Assembly (NCBI GenBank): GCA_001599935.1
Contig: BCIJ01000020.1
Location: forward strand, 232,107-296,106
Direction: 5' to 3'
Source of the DNA: Holtermannia corniformis
Taxonomy: Eukaryota > Basidiomycota > Tremellomycetes > Holtermanniales
Length of the DNA stretch: 64,000 nt
Both the position numbers and the translations under genes were made by a program. This document shows positions 35,069 through 46,335 of this stretch, one piece after another (position 1 is the stretch's first letter; each line of letters opens with the position of its first letter). The notes below the pieces were generated by a model that was not told the DNA's origin, made no database searches, and saw nothing but the letters and a program-made list of their open reading frames with translations.

Positions 35069-36781
35069 ATGGACCCCATGCGTATCTACCGCGCCAAGAG
35101 AGACGCAGCTCGGAGAACGCAAGTCGTACTATAATCACAAGGCGAACGCTGACATGGCGGAATTCAGCGTGCTTGATTCCTACTCCATTCTAGGCTTCAT
35201 CTCATCAGGTGAGTGGGTCTGCTACGTTCGCGTTCGAGCTGACTTGCCTGTAGGGACATACGGTCGGGTGTACAAGGCTCGGATCAAGCCGAATTCACTT
35301 GCGCCTACTCGGCCTGGCGACCTACCAGGTGTAGAGAACGAGATCTATGCGATCAAAAAGTTCAAGCCAGACAAGGAAGGCGAGGTCGTGACGTACACGG
35401 GAATCAGCCAGAGTGCTGCCCGGGAGATTTCGGTGCGTTTGGCGAGTCGTTGCAGAGCTTTAACCGACATTGTCCTAACAGCTGAATCGTGATTTGCACC
35501 ACCGTAACCTCGCCTCACTCAGAGAGGTCATTCTCGAGGAAAAAAGTATCTACATGGTCTTTGAGTATGCCGAGCATGACTTTCTTGTACGCACACGGTG
35601 GCTCGACTTCCTGGTCGCCGAGCTGACAAACCTAGCAAATCATTCACCACCACTCCCAGACACTACGATCTCCTATCCCAACTCAAACACTCAAAGCGCT
35701 CCTGCACCAGCTCCTCTGCGGTCTACACTACCTTCACTCCTCATTCGTCCTCCATCGAGATCTCAAGCCAGCTAATATCCTCGTCACCTCAACAGGAGTT
35801 GTCAAGATAGGAGATCTGGGGCTAGCCCGACTTTGGCACAAGCCTCTCGCACAGGGGGGCTTGTTCGGCGGTGACAAGGTCGTCGTGACGATTTGGTATC
35901 GCTCGCCAGAGTTGATACTGGGGGCAAGGCACTACACTGCTGCTGTCGGTATGTGCAACTATACATTCACACTTCAGGCTGAGACCGATTGCACAGACAT
36001 CTGGGCCATCGGTTGCATCTATGCCGAGCTGCTCTCGCTTCGTCCTATCTTCAAGGGCGATGAGGCCAAGATTGACAGTAAGAAGCAGCTACCCTTTCAG
36101 CGAGATCAGATGGGTAAGATCTGCGAGGTTTTGGGACCCATCGATCGTAAGTCATTCCTGATGTTGGTCTGTAACGCTGACAGTCAAGGTGGCAAGTGGC
36201 CGGGGATCATCCACATGCCTGAATACCGAACATATATGAACACAGGACCGTAAGTGGTGCTCCCTGTACGTCGAATGACAACTTAGACGTGCCCGTCTAG
36301 CTATCCCATCACCAATTCTCTCCCATCATGGTATAACTCCAAGTCATCCTCTGCCTCTGGGTTCAATCTCCTCACACGGTTGTTTGAGTGGGATCCAGCC
36401 AAGCGCATCACCGCCAGAGAGGCACTCACGCATCCGTGGTTTCAGGAGGGGGCGGGTATGGGTAAGAGGTCCGTCTGAGTACACCCGCACACAGCCAAAG
36501 CCCTGTTAACGGTGTATCAGCGTGTTTGAAGGCTCTTCTGTTACCTATCCGACAAGACGAGTGTCTCACGAAGACAATGGTGACGCCAAGATGGGATCGT
36601 ACGTCTCTCTCGTCTCATGCATCAATCCATTTGGCTGAACCGGTACAGGCAACCACCTTCCTTGGCCGGGACGCACGTCACAAACCCCAGATTACCAGCG
36701 AGCTCCAACTTTCGCCCAGCGACGGGTCAACCGGGCGCATCGATCGCGGGCAATCCGTCAAAGCGGACGAGGCTGCGTTGA
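35069..36781 (+). CDS. SSN3: Cyclin-dependent kinase 8 of the Mediator kinase module (Ssn3/Srb10)
   Basis: Cdk8 with cyclin C forms the Mediator kinase module that phosphorylates transcription factors and the RNA polymerase II tail. The protein begins [17 protein letters not shown], then [19 protein letters not shown], the family's glycine loop. The cyclin-contact helix reads [10 protein letters not shown] (SMSACREI in animals). [10 protein letters not shown] is the hinge, [13 protein letters not shown] the catalytic loop, [10 protein letters not shown] the metal motif (DLG, near the DMG of CDK8), and [17 protein letters not shown] the activation segment. The C-terminal lobe and tail end SKRTRLR at 36781. 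The first intron (35119-35167) appears to have a GC donor. Starting instead at the in-frame ATG at 35154 ([10 protein letters not shown]) would avoid that intron but lose the conserved MDxxRxYRxKRD start. Confidence 0.9.
35119..35167 (+). other. Probable GC-AG intron in CDK8
   Basis: The donor GCAAGT follows AGAAC, the branch-like GCTGAC is present, and the acceptor is TTCAG. Splicing here joins the conserved fungal Cdk8 N-terminus [12 protein letters not shown] to [10 protein letters not shown] in phase. A GT donor is present at 35123 (GTCGTA) but gives the wrong phase. Confidence 0.6.
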
Positions 36782-36960
36782 GACTATAAACACTTGCATG
36801 GCATCGACGAAATTGTGGTTGTGGCTTCTTGCAATCATGTACAACATTGCGGACCGGTCATCGGAACGGGAAACCACCTTGCGCCTGTGATAGCCGTAAG
36901 ATGGTGATCTCCGATACTCTGCATCACTCACTTCTCCGGGTCCAACCTAACGCGCACACG

Positions 36961-39900
36961 TCAGCACACAGCCTGACAGGGTCGCCTCGTGACACGTACT
37001 TTGTTCCAGAAATCGACTAGGTCAAGGTCAAACGCCGCATTCTCACCTGGCATGGCGGCGGGATCCGTCAACCAAGTCTCAAACCCAGTATAGTCTACGT
37101 TCAATGGCACGGGCATCTGCGCTTGATACTGCGCCTGAGTCTGTGGCTGTTGATGCGCTTGAGGCGTTGACTGGATAACCGAGGTGAATGCACGCTTGTC
37201 CTCTCCAGGTGCATTGTTCAGTGGGAACTGCTGTGAGCTTCCGGAGCCGTATCGCGACGCCTGAGTGGGCATACTCTGCTGCGTTGACCATGTGTGTGGC
37301 GGGGCCGGTATGGCCTGCGGCATACCAGCCGTCCACGTCTGTGAAGCGGCACTGGCAGTGACAGGGGTCGGTGGCTTCTGTACAGGTTGTGGCTGTGGCG
37401 GCATGAAACGCTCAAAGACTGGAGTCTCGAGGTGACCAAACTGGTGAGCTTGAGGTTCGTTCACATCAGGCAATCTCCGCGTTGCGACAATCGAAGGGCT
37501 GTTACCGCTCTGAATACGTCAGCTGTGCATATCAGATGTGCATGTCACTCGCCGAGTCGGATAGGCGGTGCAACTTTTTGCAGAGAGTCCCAAGCTGCCT
37601 TGCGTACCGGCCCGCAGGATGATCCACATCGGCGGACGAGGACGCCAAGCAAAGGCACAGACGATCAACCAACTTCAGCGTTCTGCCGCTGGTCAGTGCT
37701 GTAAAAGTTTTGGTGGCAGCTAAGACCCACGCGGCAGTGTCTTGTTTCAACATTGCTCCAGAGTAGAGGGCCTATCAACGATCAGTCTCGTAGCCGCAAC
37801 ACACGGCAGCACTGACCTTGAGCAAGAACAAGGCACCGTAGACGAACCACAGTAAGAAGCGAGACGGCAGATAAGGCAGCGCTCCGCCTGGATGCAAGCT
37901 GTCGACGCAGATGAGGAGCAGCTCTCGGGCTGCATCAACCGATTGCAAGATGTAGCGCTGATCCGGACTGGCTGCCGCCCCAGTTGGGAACATGGAGACG
38001 GGCGGTCGCAAGGTGTCGTCGGATAACCCATTATTCTCACGCTCGCTATCGTCCTTTTCGGCGCGCATTGACGCGCGCTCGACGTGCGCTTGCTGAGACG
38101 ACCCTTAGCGGGCTCCGAAGATAGAATGTCTTATTACTCACAAAGCTGAAAGCGCANACATAGAGCTTGACGTAAGAGTACATTGCCCAAACAGCATCTG
38201 TGAGCGGAAAGACGGTAAAGCTGTTCCGTGTCAGCACCAGAGCCGTGATGAAGCAGCTGCAACAGCGCACCGTTTTGACTTCCAGATGGCCCTGAAGCTC
38301 TCGAATGACCTATGGAACTGTAGCTGTGTGAGCACCAACCCATTATGCTTGAGCCGGTGCGCACATCATCGAGATATTTCTGCGAAACTAGATCAGGTCC
38401 GTCTCGCTGCGTCATGCACCGACTTACGAAGTATTCGCCTTGCACCACGATATATTTAGTCCGTGCTGGGCTCGAGTATAGTATATCATGGGCATTCGAC
38501 ATCCTGTGGAGGTAAGCAGAATGCACCATTGATCTTGCGTTTGAACAACACACACTAGGAAGCGGTCAGTGACGGCCCGGCGGCTGGAGGGTCTACTCAC
38601 ATTGCGTCAACTCAACATCTGCAGTCGTCCATCAGCATGGCTTGGATCACTGCCTCGCATACACTCACAGGCTTGGACCAGACTTGCAAAGTCCTCCTGC
38701 GGCGTCAACCCGTCCGGGTTATCCGCCCTGACCTCGGCCAAGTACGGAAAGTTGTGTTCGGCGATGGCAGGACCCGTCTGTGCTGCATTCGTAAAACCTG
38801 CAAAGCAAGGCACGGCGGCGCCTCTAGACCAGAACGCTTTTCCTAGGCGGAGAGATACGCTATGACCGGCGTCAGCTGCTGGTCACATGCAGGAGATGGC
38901 TGCAGACTTACTGGCGATCGAAAAGGTAGACATAGGTCCATAGAACTCTGGCGCGTTCCAGTGTCATTGTCCGCTCTGCATCCTCGAGCGGCGTCAAGGC
39001 CATCTACGATGATATGAGTGGGCATGTTGGACAGCAGCCGCAGAGCTCACTTTGTCCAGTTCGAGACCATACGCAATGCGAACCGCCGTTCCAATCAGCA
39101 TCCAGCTTTGTCGACTCTCGCTCGCGTGCACGTCCTCGCCGAATCCTACAGCGTGTAACTCTTCAGGGCGATCGTTCGATCGCTTGCCGATGATGGCTGC
39201 GGCTGCTGAGCCACGAGGTGGGTCTCGCGGGAGGTTCTCGGCGAGCAACAAGAGGCCTTCGACGAGGCCGATACTAGCAGGTGCTCCGAGGCAGGTGATA
39301 TCGCTGATCCACCCCTGATGATATTAGCTTCTGCCTTCAGACCCGCCGACCTGACGAGACCCACCCGCATGACAGCCCACGACCTGTCGTGCACTTGACG
39401 CATACCTACTCCCTGATCGTGGCGACTGACAATGATGATGATGGCCGTCAAGAGGTATGACTCGGTGCGCGCAAACTCTGCTAGCTCAAGCCTTGTTTTT
39501 GGAATGATCGAAGCGGGAGTCATAGGCTGAGGCATCAGCACCCGTACCACCTGCCCGTGCGTCAGCACTCACAAAGATGTGATGATGATAGTGGTAGAAC
39601 GCATCCGTGAGCCGCGCCACCTCATCAGGCGAGATGATCCCGAGCTTGACGAGCGCAAACGTCTTGAGATCCGGTTCGCCCGCTTCACACGGCTCCCGGT
39701 CAATGTCTCGGCCTTTGTCAGCCTGCACTGCCGTTCCGCTCCTGCCGCCAGCGCGCTTGTCACTCGACTCGTCATCGCCTTTGCCGGCACTCTCGCTTGC
39801 CATGGCAAGTATGTGTAGCGCGTCCGACTCGTTCTGCATGTCTGCCACAACAATCGAGCTTGGGTCAGCAGCATGTAGCGGTGGATTGAGGTGCAACCGG

Positions 39901-40879
39901 CGTCTCTTTTGCGCAGGCGACGTCGAGCTAGGATGCGAGTGAAGGTTCTTGAGTGTTGTCAAGTTGCCCGAGCGAGAGTGACCGCCACCGCCCGAGCCGG
40001 CGCTCTGAGGCGTTGGTCGAGATGACGACACAGTGTCTTCTGGAGAGCATTGCGACGAGGTCGGAAACACGGGCGAAGGGCCTGAAGCCTGTTTTGGCGA
40101 CTGTTGTAGCAGATCGTGGATCCCACCGGAAGAGCGCGCCTGATCTGCGGTATGAGTATAGATGAGCGGCTGCGGCTGCTGTGTACGTTGCGGCTGCTGA
40201 GGTTGGTGCTGATACAGGCCGTGCTGTAGAGGCGGTCGAAAGGCTGGTTGGTACAGTTGCGGTGGGGGTTGATATGGCGCCGTGAATGCCGGTTGCCCGA
40301 CTGGCTGGTAGCGTTGTTCCTGCTGAACCAGACTCGGCTGCCTTGATGACGCCTGTACCGTATTCTGCAGTTGTAGCCCATGTTGCGGTTGAGAAGGACC
40401 ACTCGCGACATCATGCTCCCGTTTGGGCTGGATTGGGTCGAGCGAGCCCTCGGCCTCGAGCTTGGCCTGGCGGCTCTTCGAGTTACCTCCTCTGCGCGAG
40501 GGCAGAAAGACGCATTCCCTCGATTCGCGCTTGCAGCGCGAACACGGAGGCGACGAGGGTGAGTTGATGTCTCCCTGGACGGCATCAGCGGTTGATCAGC
40601 TGGCCATCGGCGCACGCACCAAATCGCATTTCGCCTGGAGAGCAAGCCGCAAGTGAGCCTAGGCGCACATTGGATCGTCAGGTAGGCACTCACTTTGCGG
40701 CTTCGACAGTGTAGGCTGGTGCGGGGCCATGAGCGGTTGTCGACGGGCTCTGGACCGATGACTCACCAAGCCCTGTATGATCGCCTCTTTGCCTCCTTGT
40801 TGGTGCCTGCAGCTGAGGACGAGGGCGGCAACGAGCCAGCGTTGTCAGATGGCGAGGCTGAAGGGGACGCAGTCGCCAT
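36961..40879 (-). CDS. Zn2Cys6 fungal-specific transcription factor
   Basis: The ATG at 40879 begins MATASPSASPSD. The binuclear zinc cluster is split over three exons: RRSYRAC, then LHCRSRK, then AKCDLGDINSPSSPPCSRCK and RESRECVF. This gives six cysteines at the standard C-x2-C-x6-C spacing in each half. Basic and Gln/Pro-rich stretches follow (about 40430-40090). The middle-homology region (PF04082 type) is recognisable in VKLGIISPDEVARLTDAFYH, GTAVRIAYGLELDK and RARVLWTYVYLFDRQ. The C-terminal half continues through many short exons to a Gln/Pro-rich tail and ...DLVDFWNKV. I end it at 36961, but a further intron with donor GTACGT is possible just before, so the last residues are uncertain. 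One ambiguous base at 38157 does not change the amino acid (GTN, Val). Target genes are unknown. Confidence 0.85.
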
Positions 40880-41074
40880 GTCTGTCCACAGTCGCCATGG
40901 ACCAGTGGTCGCTAGGCAAGCTGCAGCGCGGTTTCTCACCCGCGGTGCCTGACAGTCGGTCATCGGTGGCGAGCGGCGAGGCGTCGACTTGTCAACGCAG
41001 CATGAAGCAGTGGTCCATGGCGTATCTACAAGCACATACAAGCTCCAGCGTCTGTCAACACGTACACGCACAAC

Positions 41075-42743
41075 TCATTGGCCAAACGTCCACCACCGAC
41101 CACGACCGCCGTCGAGCTCTGGCCGCGAGTGGCGCACCTCCTTGTCAACCTCGAGCTCGGGCATTGTCCCATATCCTCTCCGCTTCTCTCGAGGATGCGC
41201 TACGGCAGGGAGGGCGGGCGCTGGGATCGGGTACATGTCCCGACCGCTATTCGAGTCGTCGTCGTCGTCGTGCGTGGGAAGCAAGACCTTGGCCTTGCCT
41301 TTGCCATACACTCCAATACTCGGCGGCGCAAGGCAGACGCCAGAATCCTGCGCCTGCACGGAGACAGTTGCGACGCTGTCTGCGATCTCATCCACAAATT
41401 CGTCCTCGGCTTCGGCTTCAGCTTCGGCTTGAACCAGATCTTCCTCGGCTTCGCCCAGCTCGCCCAGGTCTTTTCTGAAAACCCGCTTGAGGCCTACAGG
41501 GATCAAGACGGCCACCACGACTGCCGACAAGCCGAGAATGTTTCGGAGTGAAAGGATGTGGAAATCCTCTGCAGAAGTCATCGAATCAAGCGACGACCCG
41601 ATCGTGACGTGGATCACCGAGACTGGCGCGATGCCTGGTATGACGCTTAGCAGACTTCGCTTCGAATCAGCAATAAACTTACCGATGAAGCAAGCGGCCC
41701 AGAAAAGGCCGACTCCGATACCCAAGTGGGGCGCAACAAAGTTTGCAATCCAATGCGGCGGGAAGGGCGCGATGCGGAGGACGACGAGGAACGCAAAGAC
41801 ACCGTCCCATCCGACCTTTTTGCCCTTGGCCGGATCGCCCATGATCTTGACGCGCCATGTCTCGACGCGAGCTCGGTAGAACGGCAGTGCCAGCAATGGC
41901 GGGGCGAGCAGTGACGAGAGGGTGTAGCAAAAGACGGAACCGACCGATTCGCACTGGGGATAGTTAGCGACGCATTGGGGTGTGGCTTTGGTATTCACCA
42001 AGCAGGATAGCAGCAAGCCGCGAAAGATGCCGTATGCAGCACCGAACAAGATGGAAATGTACATTGATCCAGGCAAGGAAAAGGTTTGCACGCTGCGTGG
42101 ATGGATGAGTGATGTTGCTTCGTTTGGGCAACCTGAACATACAAGAGATACGAGACGACACCGCACGCCAATATCCGCAACGGATAGAGATGTTTGTACT
42201 TTTGAAACAGGGCGCTGCGGAATCGTCAGCACCTGGTGCGGCGAGGCCGAGCTGGACCTACTTGAGAGCCTGCAGGTCTGCAAAGGACTTCGGAACCTTG
42301 AGTGCAGGTCGATCCTCACTGTCCAAGTCAGCGCCGTGTCACCTGCGCTAAAGCACCACGTACTCGTCGACGCGTGGGATACCCCAGTAAAACGTCGCTA
42401 CCAGCACAGCCGTGAAGAGCAGGAACAGCCCCGCGAGCTTGACGCCTGCAACAAACACTGGTCCTTCGAACCATTTGCCCTGGACCGCCTCCTCATCCGC
42501 CAACAGCGGCGTCGCCTCTCCCTCTTCTGCCGCACTGGCAGTCGAAGCGTTTGATGTCGTCCGCTGTAGGGCACATCCTCTCAAATGCGGCGGTAAAGGC
42601 TGTTGATACGCCTGGTGCTCGTCTTCCAGCACAGGGATGATCGTACTTGACTTGCGAGAGCGGAAAGCCGGATGCTTGGGGTATGAATAGGCTGGGTAGG
42701 AAGAAAAGGTCGAGTACGAGGGTGGAGAGTTGTTGGGTGCCAT
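41075..42743 (-). CDS. VTT-domain membrane protein, TMEM41B/Tvp38-like
   Basis: VTT (SNARE-associated/DedA-like) proteins are ER or Golgi membrane proteins; TMEM41B is a lipid scramblase needed for autophagy (established for the animal protein). From the ATG at 42743 there is a cytosolic N-terminal region of about 90 residues, then the segment LAGLFLLFTAVLVATFYWGI. The VTT core reads FSLPGSMYISILFGAAYGIF, SVGSVFCYTLSSLLAPPLLALP, VFAFLVVLRIAPFPPHWIAN and GIAPVSVIHVTIGSSLDSMTS. The last helix ends in GLKRVFRKDL. The RIAPFPPHW and GIAPVS elements align with TMEM41 RITPFLPNW and GVAPPS. A charged tail follows, with an acidic run and DDDDD, ending WWTFGQ at 41075. At least four introns. Confidence 0.85.
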
Positions 42744-43224
42744 GATGATGATAAAGCGAGTCGAACTGCCGGCCGCAAGCTAGAGCCGGAAACGCCTGCT
42801 GTGGCAGAGCCGTCCTTTGGCTCTGGCCGAGCTACGGCGTAGACGTTGATGGGCTCCAGTCTTCCAACAAGGGGTGCGGCTTGATGTTGGTGAATGCTAT
42901 GTGGTCGTGAGCCGATGCAAGGCGACGCAAGCTGACGCTGCCGAGCTTTGATTGACGCCAGATGACCAAACCGGCAATCTTCCAATCCCGGCCAAGCCGG
43001 TTGTGCTTGAACGTCTAGATCTTCGATTGGTGATGATCGGACGTGCGGTATCACTTGAGCGCGGCCATCGAGTAGTGTACAGCGTATTAGGGGTCGCAGA
43101 GCAACATCACCAGGGGCATCGGACGATCGGCCGCAGAGTGGCGGTCGGCCAAAGTCACCCTCAGTCTAGTACAAACACCGATGCCTATGTACAGTCTCTA
43201 CCCTGCCTCATCTTTCGAAATCAA
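42744..43224. other. Intergenic, VTT gene promoter / CMK 3' side
   Basis: 481 bp between two minus-strand genes. I see no gene, repeat or clear motif. Confidence 0.4.
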
Positions 43225-45070
43225 TCACGCACTCTGGCTTGTCACCAGCACCTCGTGAACATTTTCCTACGAGCACGTATCAGCACCGTGCTCGCTTGCA
43301 AACACACTATGACCTACCTGCTCAGCTTCGGCTTTATACCGCTCGACGTCGGCGACAAACTTCTTCTTCTCAGTCTCGCTCTGACCGCCGTGAAAGGTCG
43401 CGTTCATGCGCTGAACGGCGACGACGCCAAACACGGCCTTGCGCCACGTCTTCTTCGCATCGAATGCAGACTTGACGTTCGGCAGCAAGTCGACCGGCTG
43501 AGCTTGTGCGTGCACGGCGACATCGGCGCGTAGCCAGGGGTCGGCCAAAATTTCGGTAATCGTCGGACGGTTGGTTGGGTCGACCGTCAGACAGCTCCTG
43601 ACAAAGGCGCGAGCTTGTTCCGACACGCCAACCCAGTACTCGGCCTGGGATCGTCAGGTTGCACCTGGGTTCAGACGAGCAAACGCACTGGCTCAAACTT
43701 GTACTGCCCCTTGACAATCAGGTTCATCTCTTCGGCAGGCGATCCGGCATCGAATGGCGTGTAGCCACAGAGAAGGAAGTAGCTGGGTAGCGTCAGCTTC
43801 CCAACTTGCAAGGGTGGCAGTACCCGACGCACGTAATGACTCCGATGGCCCAAATGTCCACAGGCTTGCCGTGACCAGTCTTCTTGAAGATCTCTGGCTG
43901 GCAGCAGTTTAGCTCATGTATCGACAAGGCCAGGTCTCTCGCACAGCCATGTACCCGGGCGTCCCACAAGTCGTCGACAGCAACTGGAATTGGTCCTCCT
44001 CTAGTATCTTCGAAAGCTGTTCATGGTGATGTGATCAGTCGGAAGCCTGACTGGGTGACCTGCTCGGCATACCCCAAAGTCGGCCAAGCACAAGTCGGCG
44101 TCCTCGGCCTTGTCTCGGAAGAGTAGGTTTTCAGGCTTGAGGTCTGCGATATGGTATGTCAGCCACGCAAGAGGACGCTCGATCATACAGCCGATGCAGT
44201 GGCTACAATCGAGGTCTGTGCGACTGACCGCGGTGAACAATGCCCTGGCTGTGCAGGTAGCTGACCGCCTCGGCAATCGTGCGAACGAGATGCGCGGCAT
44301 CACTGCAGTGGTCAGCCCCTCGTCATCACGACATAGCAGCAGCTATGCAAGCCTGCATCCGAGTGGACTGACCGCTCATAGTAGCTGCCCCTCGCGCAGA
44401 TGCGATCAAACAGCTCGCCGCCGGTACACAAGTCGAAGACGAGCTGAGCCGTACGTCAGCACGTCGACCGCAGCCTAAAGCAATTGATAGTACACGCACA
44501 TATAGGTTGTTGCCCGTCTCAAAGTAGTCGTGCAGTTGGACAATGTTCTTGTGACCGGCCGAAACGCGCTTGAGCACGGTAATCTCATTGCGGACCATGT
44601 GCTCGCGGCCCTGTGCGGTGTCTTCAGCTCGCTGGCGACTGGAAAGGACGCCGCAGTTGAGACAGACCTTGAGGAAAGCCTTGCTCAAGACCTTGCATGC
44701 GTAGAATTTGCCCGTCTGTAGTTGCGTCAGGACCGAACTGCCGGTAATGCAATCGCTGCGTCGGTGACGGACCTCGATGTGCACGGCCTCTTTGACTACG
44801 GCACTGCGTGAGTTGTATTGTCAGATACGAGCTATCACTACTGGAGAATGACAAAACGTACTAAGTTCCACTGGGAGGGGAGGTCAGCGAGCTCATCCGC
44901 ATGTCATCACTAGCACGCACCTGCCAAGCACCTTGCCGGTCTTGTACTGGAGTAGAGCGTCAGTTTTCAGATACGGATAGCAGCTCCGGGACTCTGTCTA
45001 GTATGGCAAGGTCTGTAGAGGAGCCCTCACCCACCTGGCAAGGCACAGTCTTTGGCGGAGCTTTCGACAT
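43225..45070 (-). CDS. Calcium/calmodulin-dependent protein kinase I-like (Cmk)
   Basis: From the ATG at 45070: MSKAPPKTVPC, then YKTGKVLGSGTYAVVKEAVH, a CaMK glycine loop split over three exons. KFYACKVLSK holds the ATP lysine, VRNEITVLKRV helix C, SYLHSQGIVHRDLKPENLLF the catalytic loop, and LCLADFGLSK the DFG motif. STTCGTPGYMAPEI is the activation loop, with the CaMKK-target threonine in CGTPGY. VDIWAIGVITYFLLCGYTPFD and RPTITEILADPWL follow. After the kinase domain, VKSAFDAKKTWRKAVFGVVAVQRM is the autoinhibitory and calmodulin-binding helix of fungal Cmk1/2. It ends VTSQSA at 43225. About ten exons with introns near 50 nt. It would be activated by Ca2+/calmodulin in the cytosol. Confidence 0.9.
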
Positions 45071-45582
45071 TGTAGCTGGAAGCACTGATGACGGCTAGTC
45101 GGCTGCGTTGGGCGGCACCGACTGCGATATATACGTGAGGAGACAGCCGTCAGTCTATGCCGTGCCCCAACAGCGAGTTGGTAGTTCGGCGGCCGAGTGC
45201 AGCACGCTTGGGTGCAGTGCGATGCGATGCTGGCTGGCTGCTGCGCACTCGACACGCTCAACGGGCACCGGGATCAAATGCTGCATAGGGGTTGCCGGAT
45301 CATCCACTGGCACAGCTGTCTCTCTTGGCATTGGCATTGGCAGGCGGCCGAGCTACAGGCCTGGCTGTGAATGTGCACGGTAATCCCAGAGCAGGCCTAG
45401 GGGCGGATGAGGGCGAGGCGATGACATACAGCAACCATGAGCACGTGGGGCAACGCTCATAGTGCTGCATCTTGCTCATCTGGTCGTGCTGGTGCTCAAG
45501 CGGATCTGCTCAGAGCTGAGGATACCATGTACATGTATGAACGTGCCGCCGTCGCAATGGTCGTCATCGTGCATGTCGTAGT
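45071..45582. other. Intergenic, CMK promoter / unknown gene 3' side
   Basis: 512 bp between two minus-strand genes. It has short CAC/TGC-rich stretches and no recognisable gene. Confidence 0.4.
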
Positions 45583-46335
45583 TCACCGTACCCTCGCTAC
45601 ACCCGTCTTCATCCGATCTCGCTTCCATTTCCCACCCCAGTCCTCGAGCTCTTGCCGCATACCGGCTCGACTTCCAATGAAGCCGTATGCGTACCCCTGC
45701 GACTTGCCGCCCAAGCCTTCCGGTGGTGACCAAAACGTTGCCAGTGGGCGCTCGAGCCTTTTCGCCGCGTTTGCCTTTGCTCGCCTTCGTCGACTTTGGC
45801 TTTTTGACTCGGCAGATGGTTGATCAGGGAGCATCCGGAGGGTTGCACAGCACATGCGGCCCCCAACACCACGTTCCGGGGGTGGTGAAGACTCGACTCG
45901 TGCAACACGGGTGGGCTTGAGCGTCGTCTTGGTCCGTTCGATCACAAAGTAGGCCGGCAGGTCTGCAGTATCCGTTTTGATCTCAGCATCCTGACGATAC
46001 ACCACTGAACGGCCCGTCGATGGTCCGGCCTCGAGTGCAAGCAGATTTGGAAAAGTCACGGCCGTCTGTGCGATCTGTCGACGCGTTTCATGGACGTGTT
46101 CGGCCGTTCGCGCGATGTGACGAGGGTTTCTAGAGCTGTCAGCAAAGCGCGTTCAACGACGCTGCAGTCCTCAACCCACGGAAGACTCGGCCACTCCCTC
46201 TCAGTGCGTTCAAGTGCTATAGGCCGTACTCCAGCCGACCTCAACAAGCAAAATTCTGCCGCCCTTTGCGTCAGCTCGGAGGTTTTCACAGCGAAAACTC
46301 CGTCAGATCTCACCTAGGGGTCCCTCCACGTTCAT
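45583..46335 (-). CDS. Conserved-looking protein of unknown function
   Basis: I do not recognise the family. The best model starts MNVEGPLEFCLLRSAG at 46335. After one intron with a GCTGAC branch site it continues RPIALERTEREWPSLPW, and after a second (donor GTCACA) it enters the long last exon: TAVTFPNLLALEAGPSTGRS, LPAYFVIERTKTTLKPTRVAR, a basic run SQSRRRRAKANAAKRLERP, then FWSPPEGLGGKSQGYAYGF and KWKRDRMKTGV. The aromatic, glycine-rich segment near the C-terminus looks conserved rather than random, and codon use resembles neighbouring genes. There is no signal peptide or membrane helix. The basic block may bind nucleic acid or be a nuclear signal. The first two exons are less certain than the last. 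Confidence 0.55.

Noticed and set aside
40690..40735. MAPHQPTLSKPQ as the start of the Zn2Cys6 factor
   Set aside because: It gives the wrong phase and loses two zinc ligands; the start at 40879 with two introns yields the full six-cysteine cluster.
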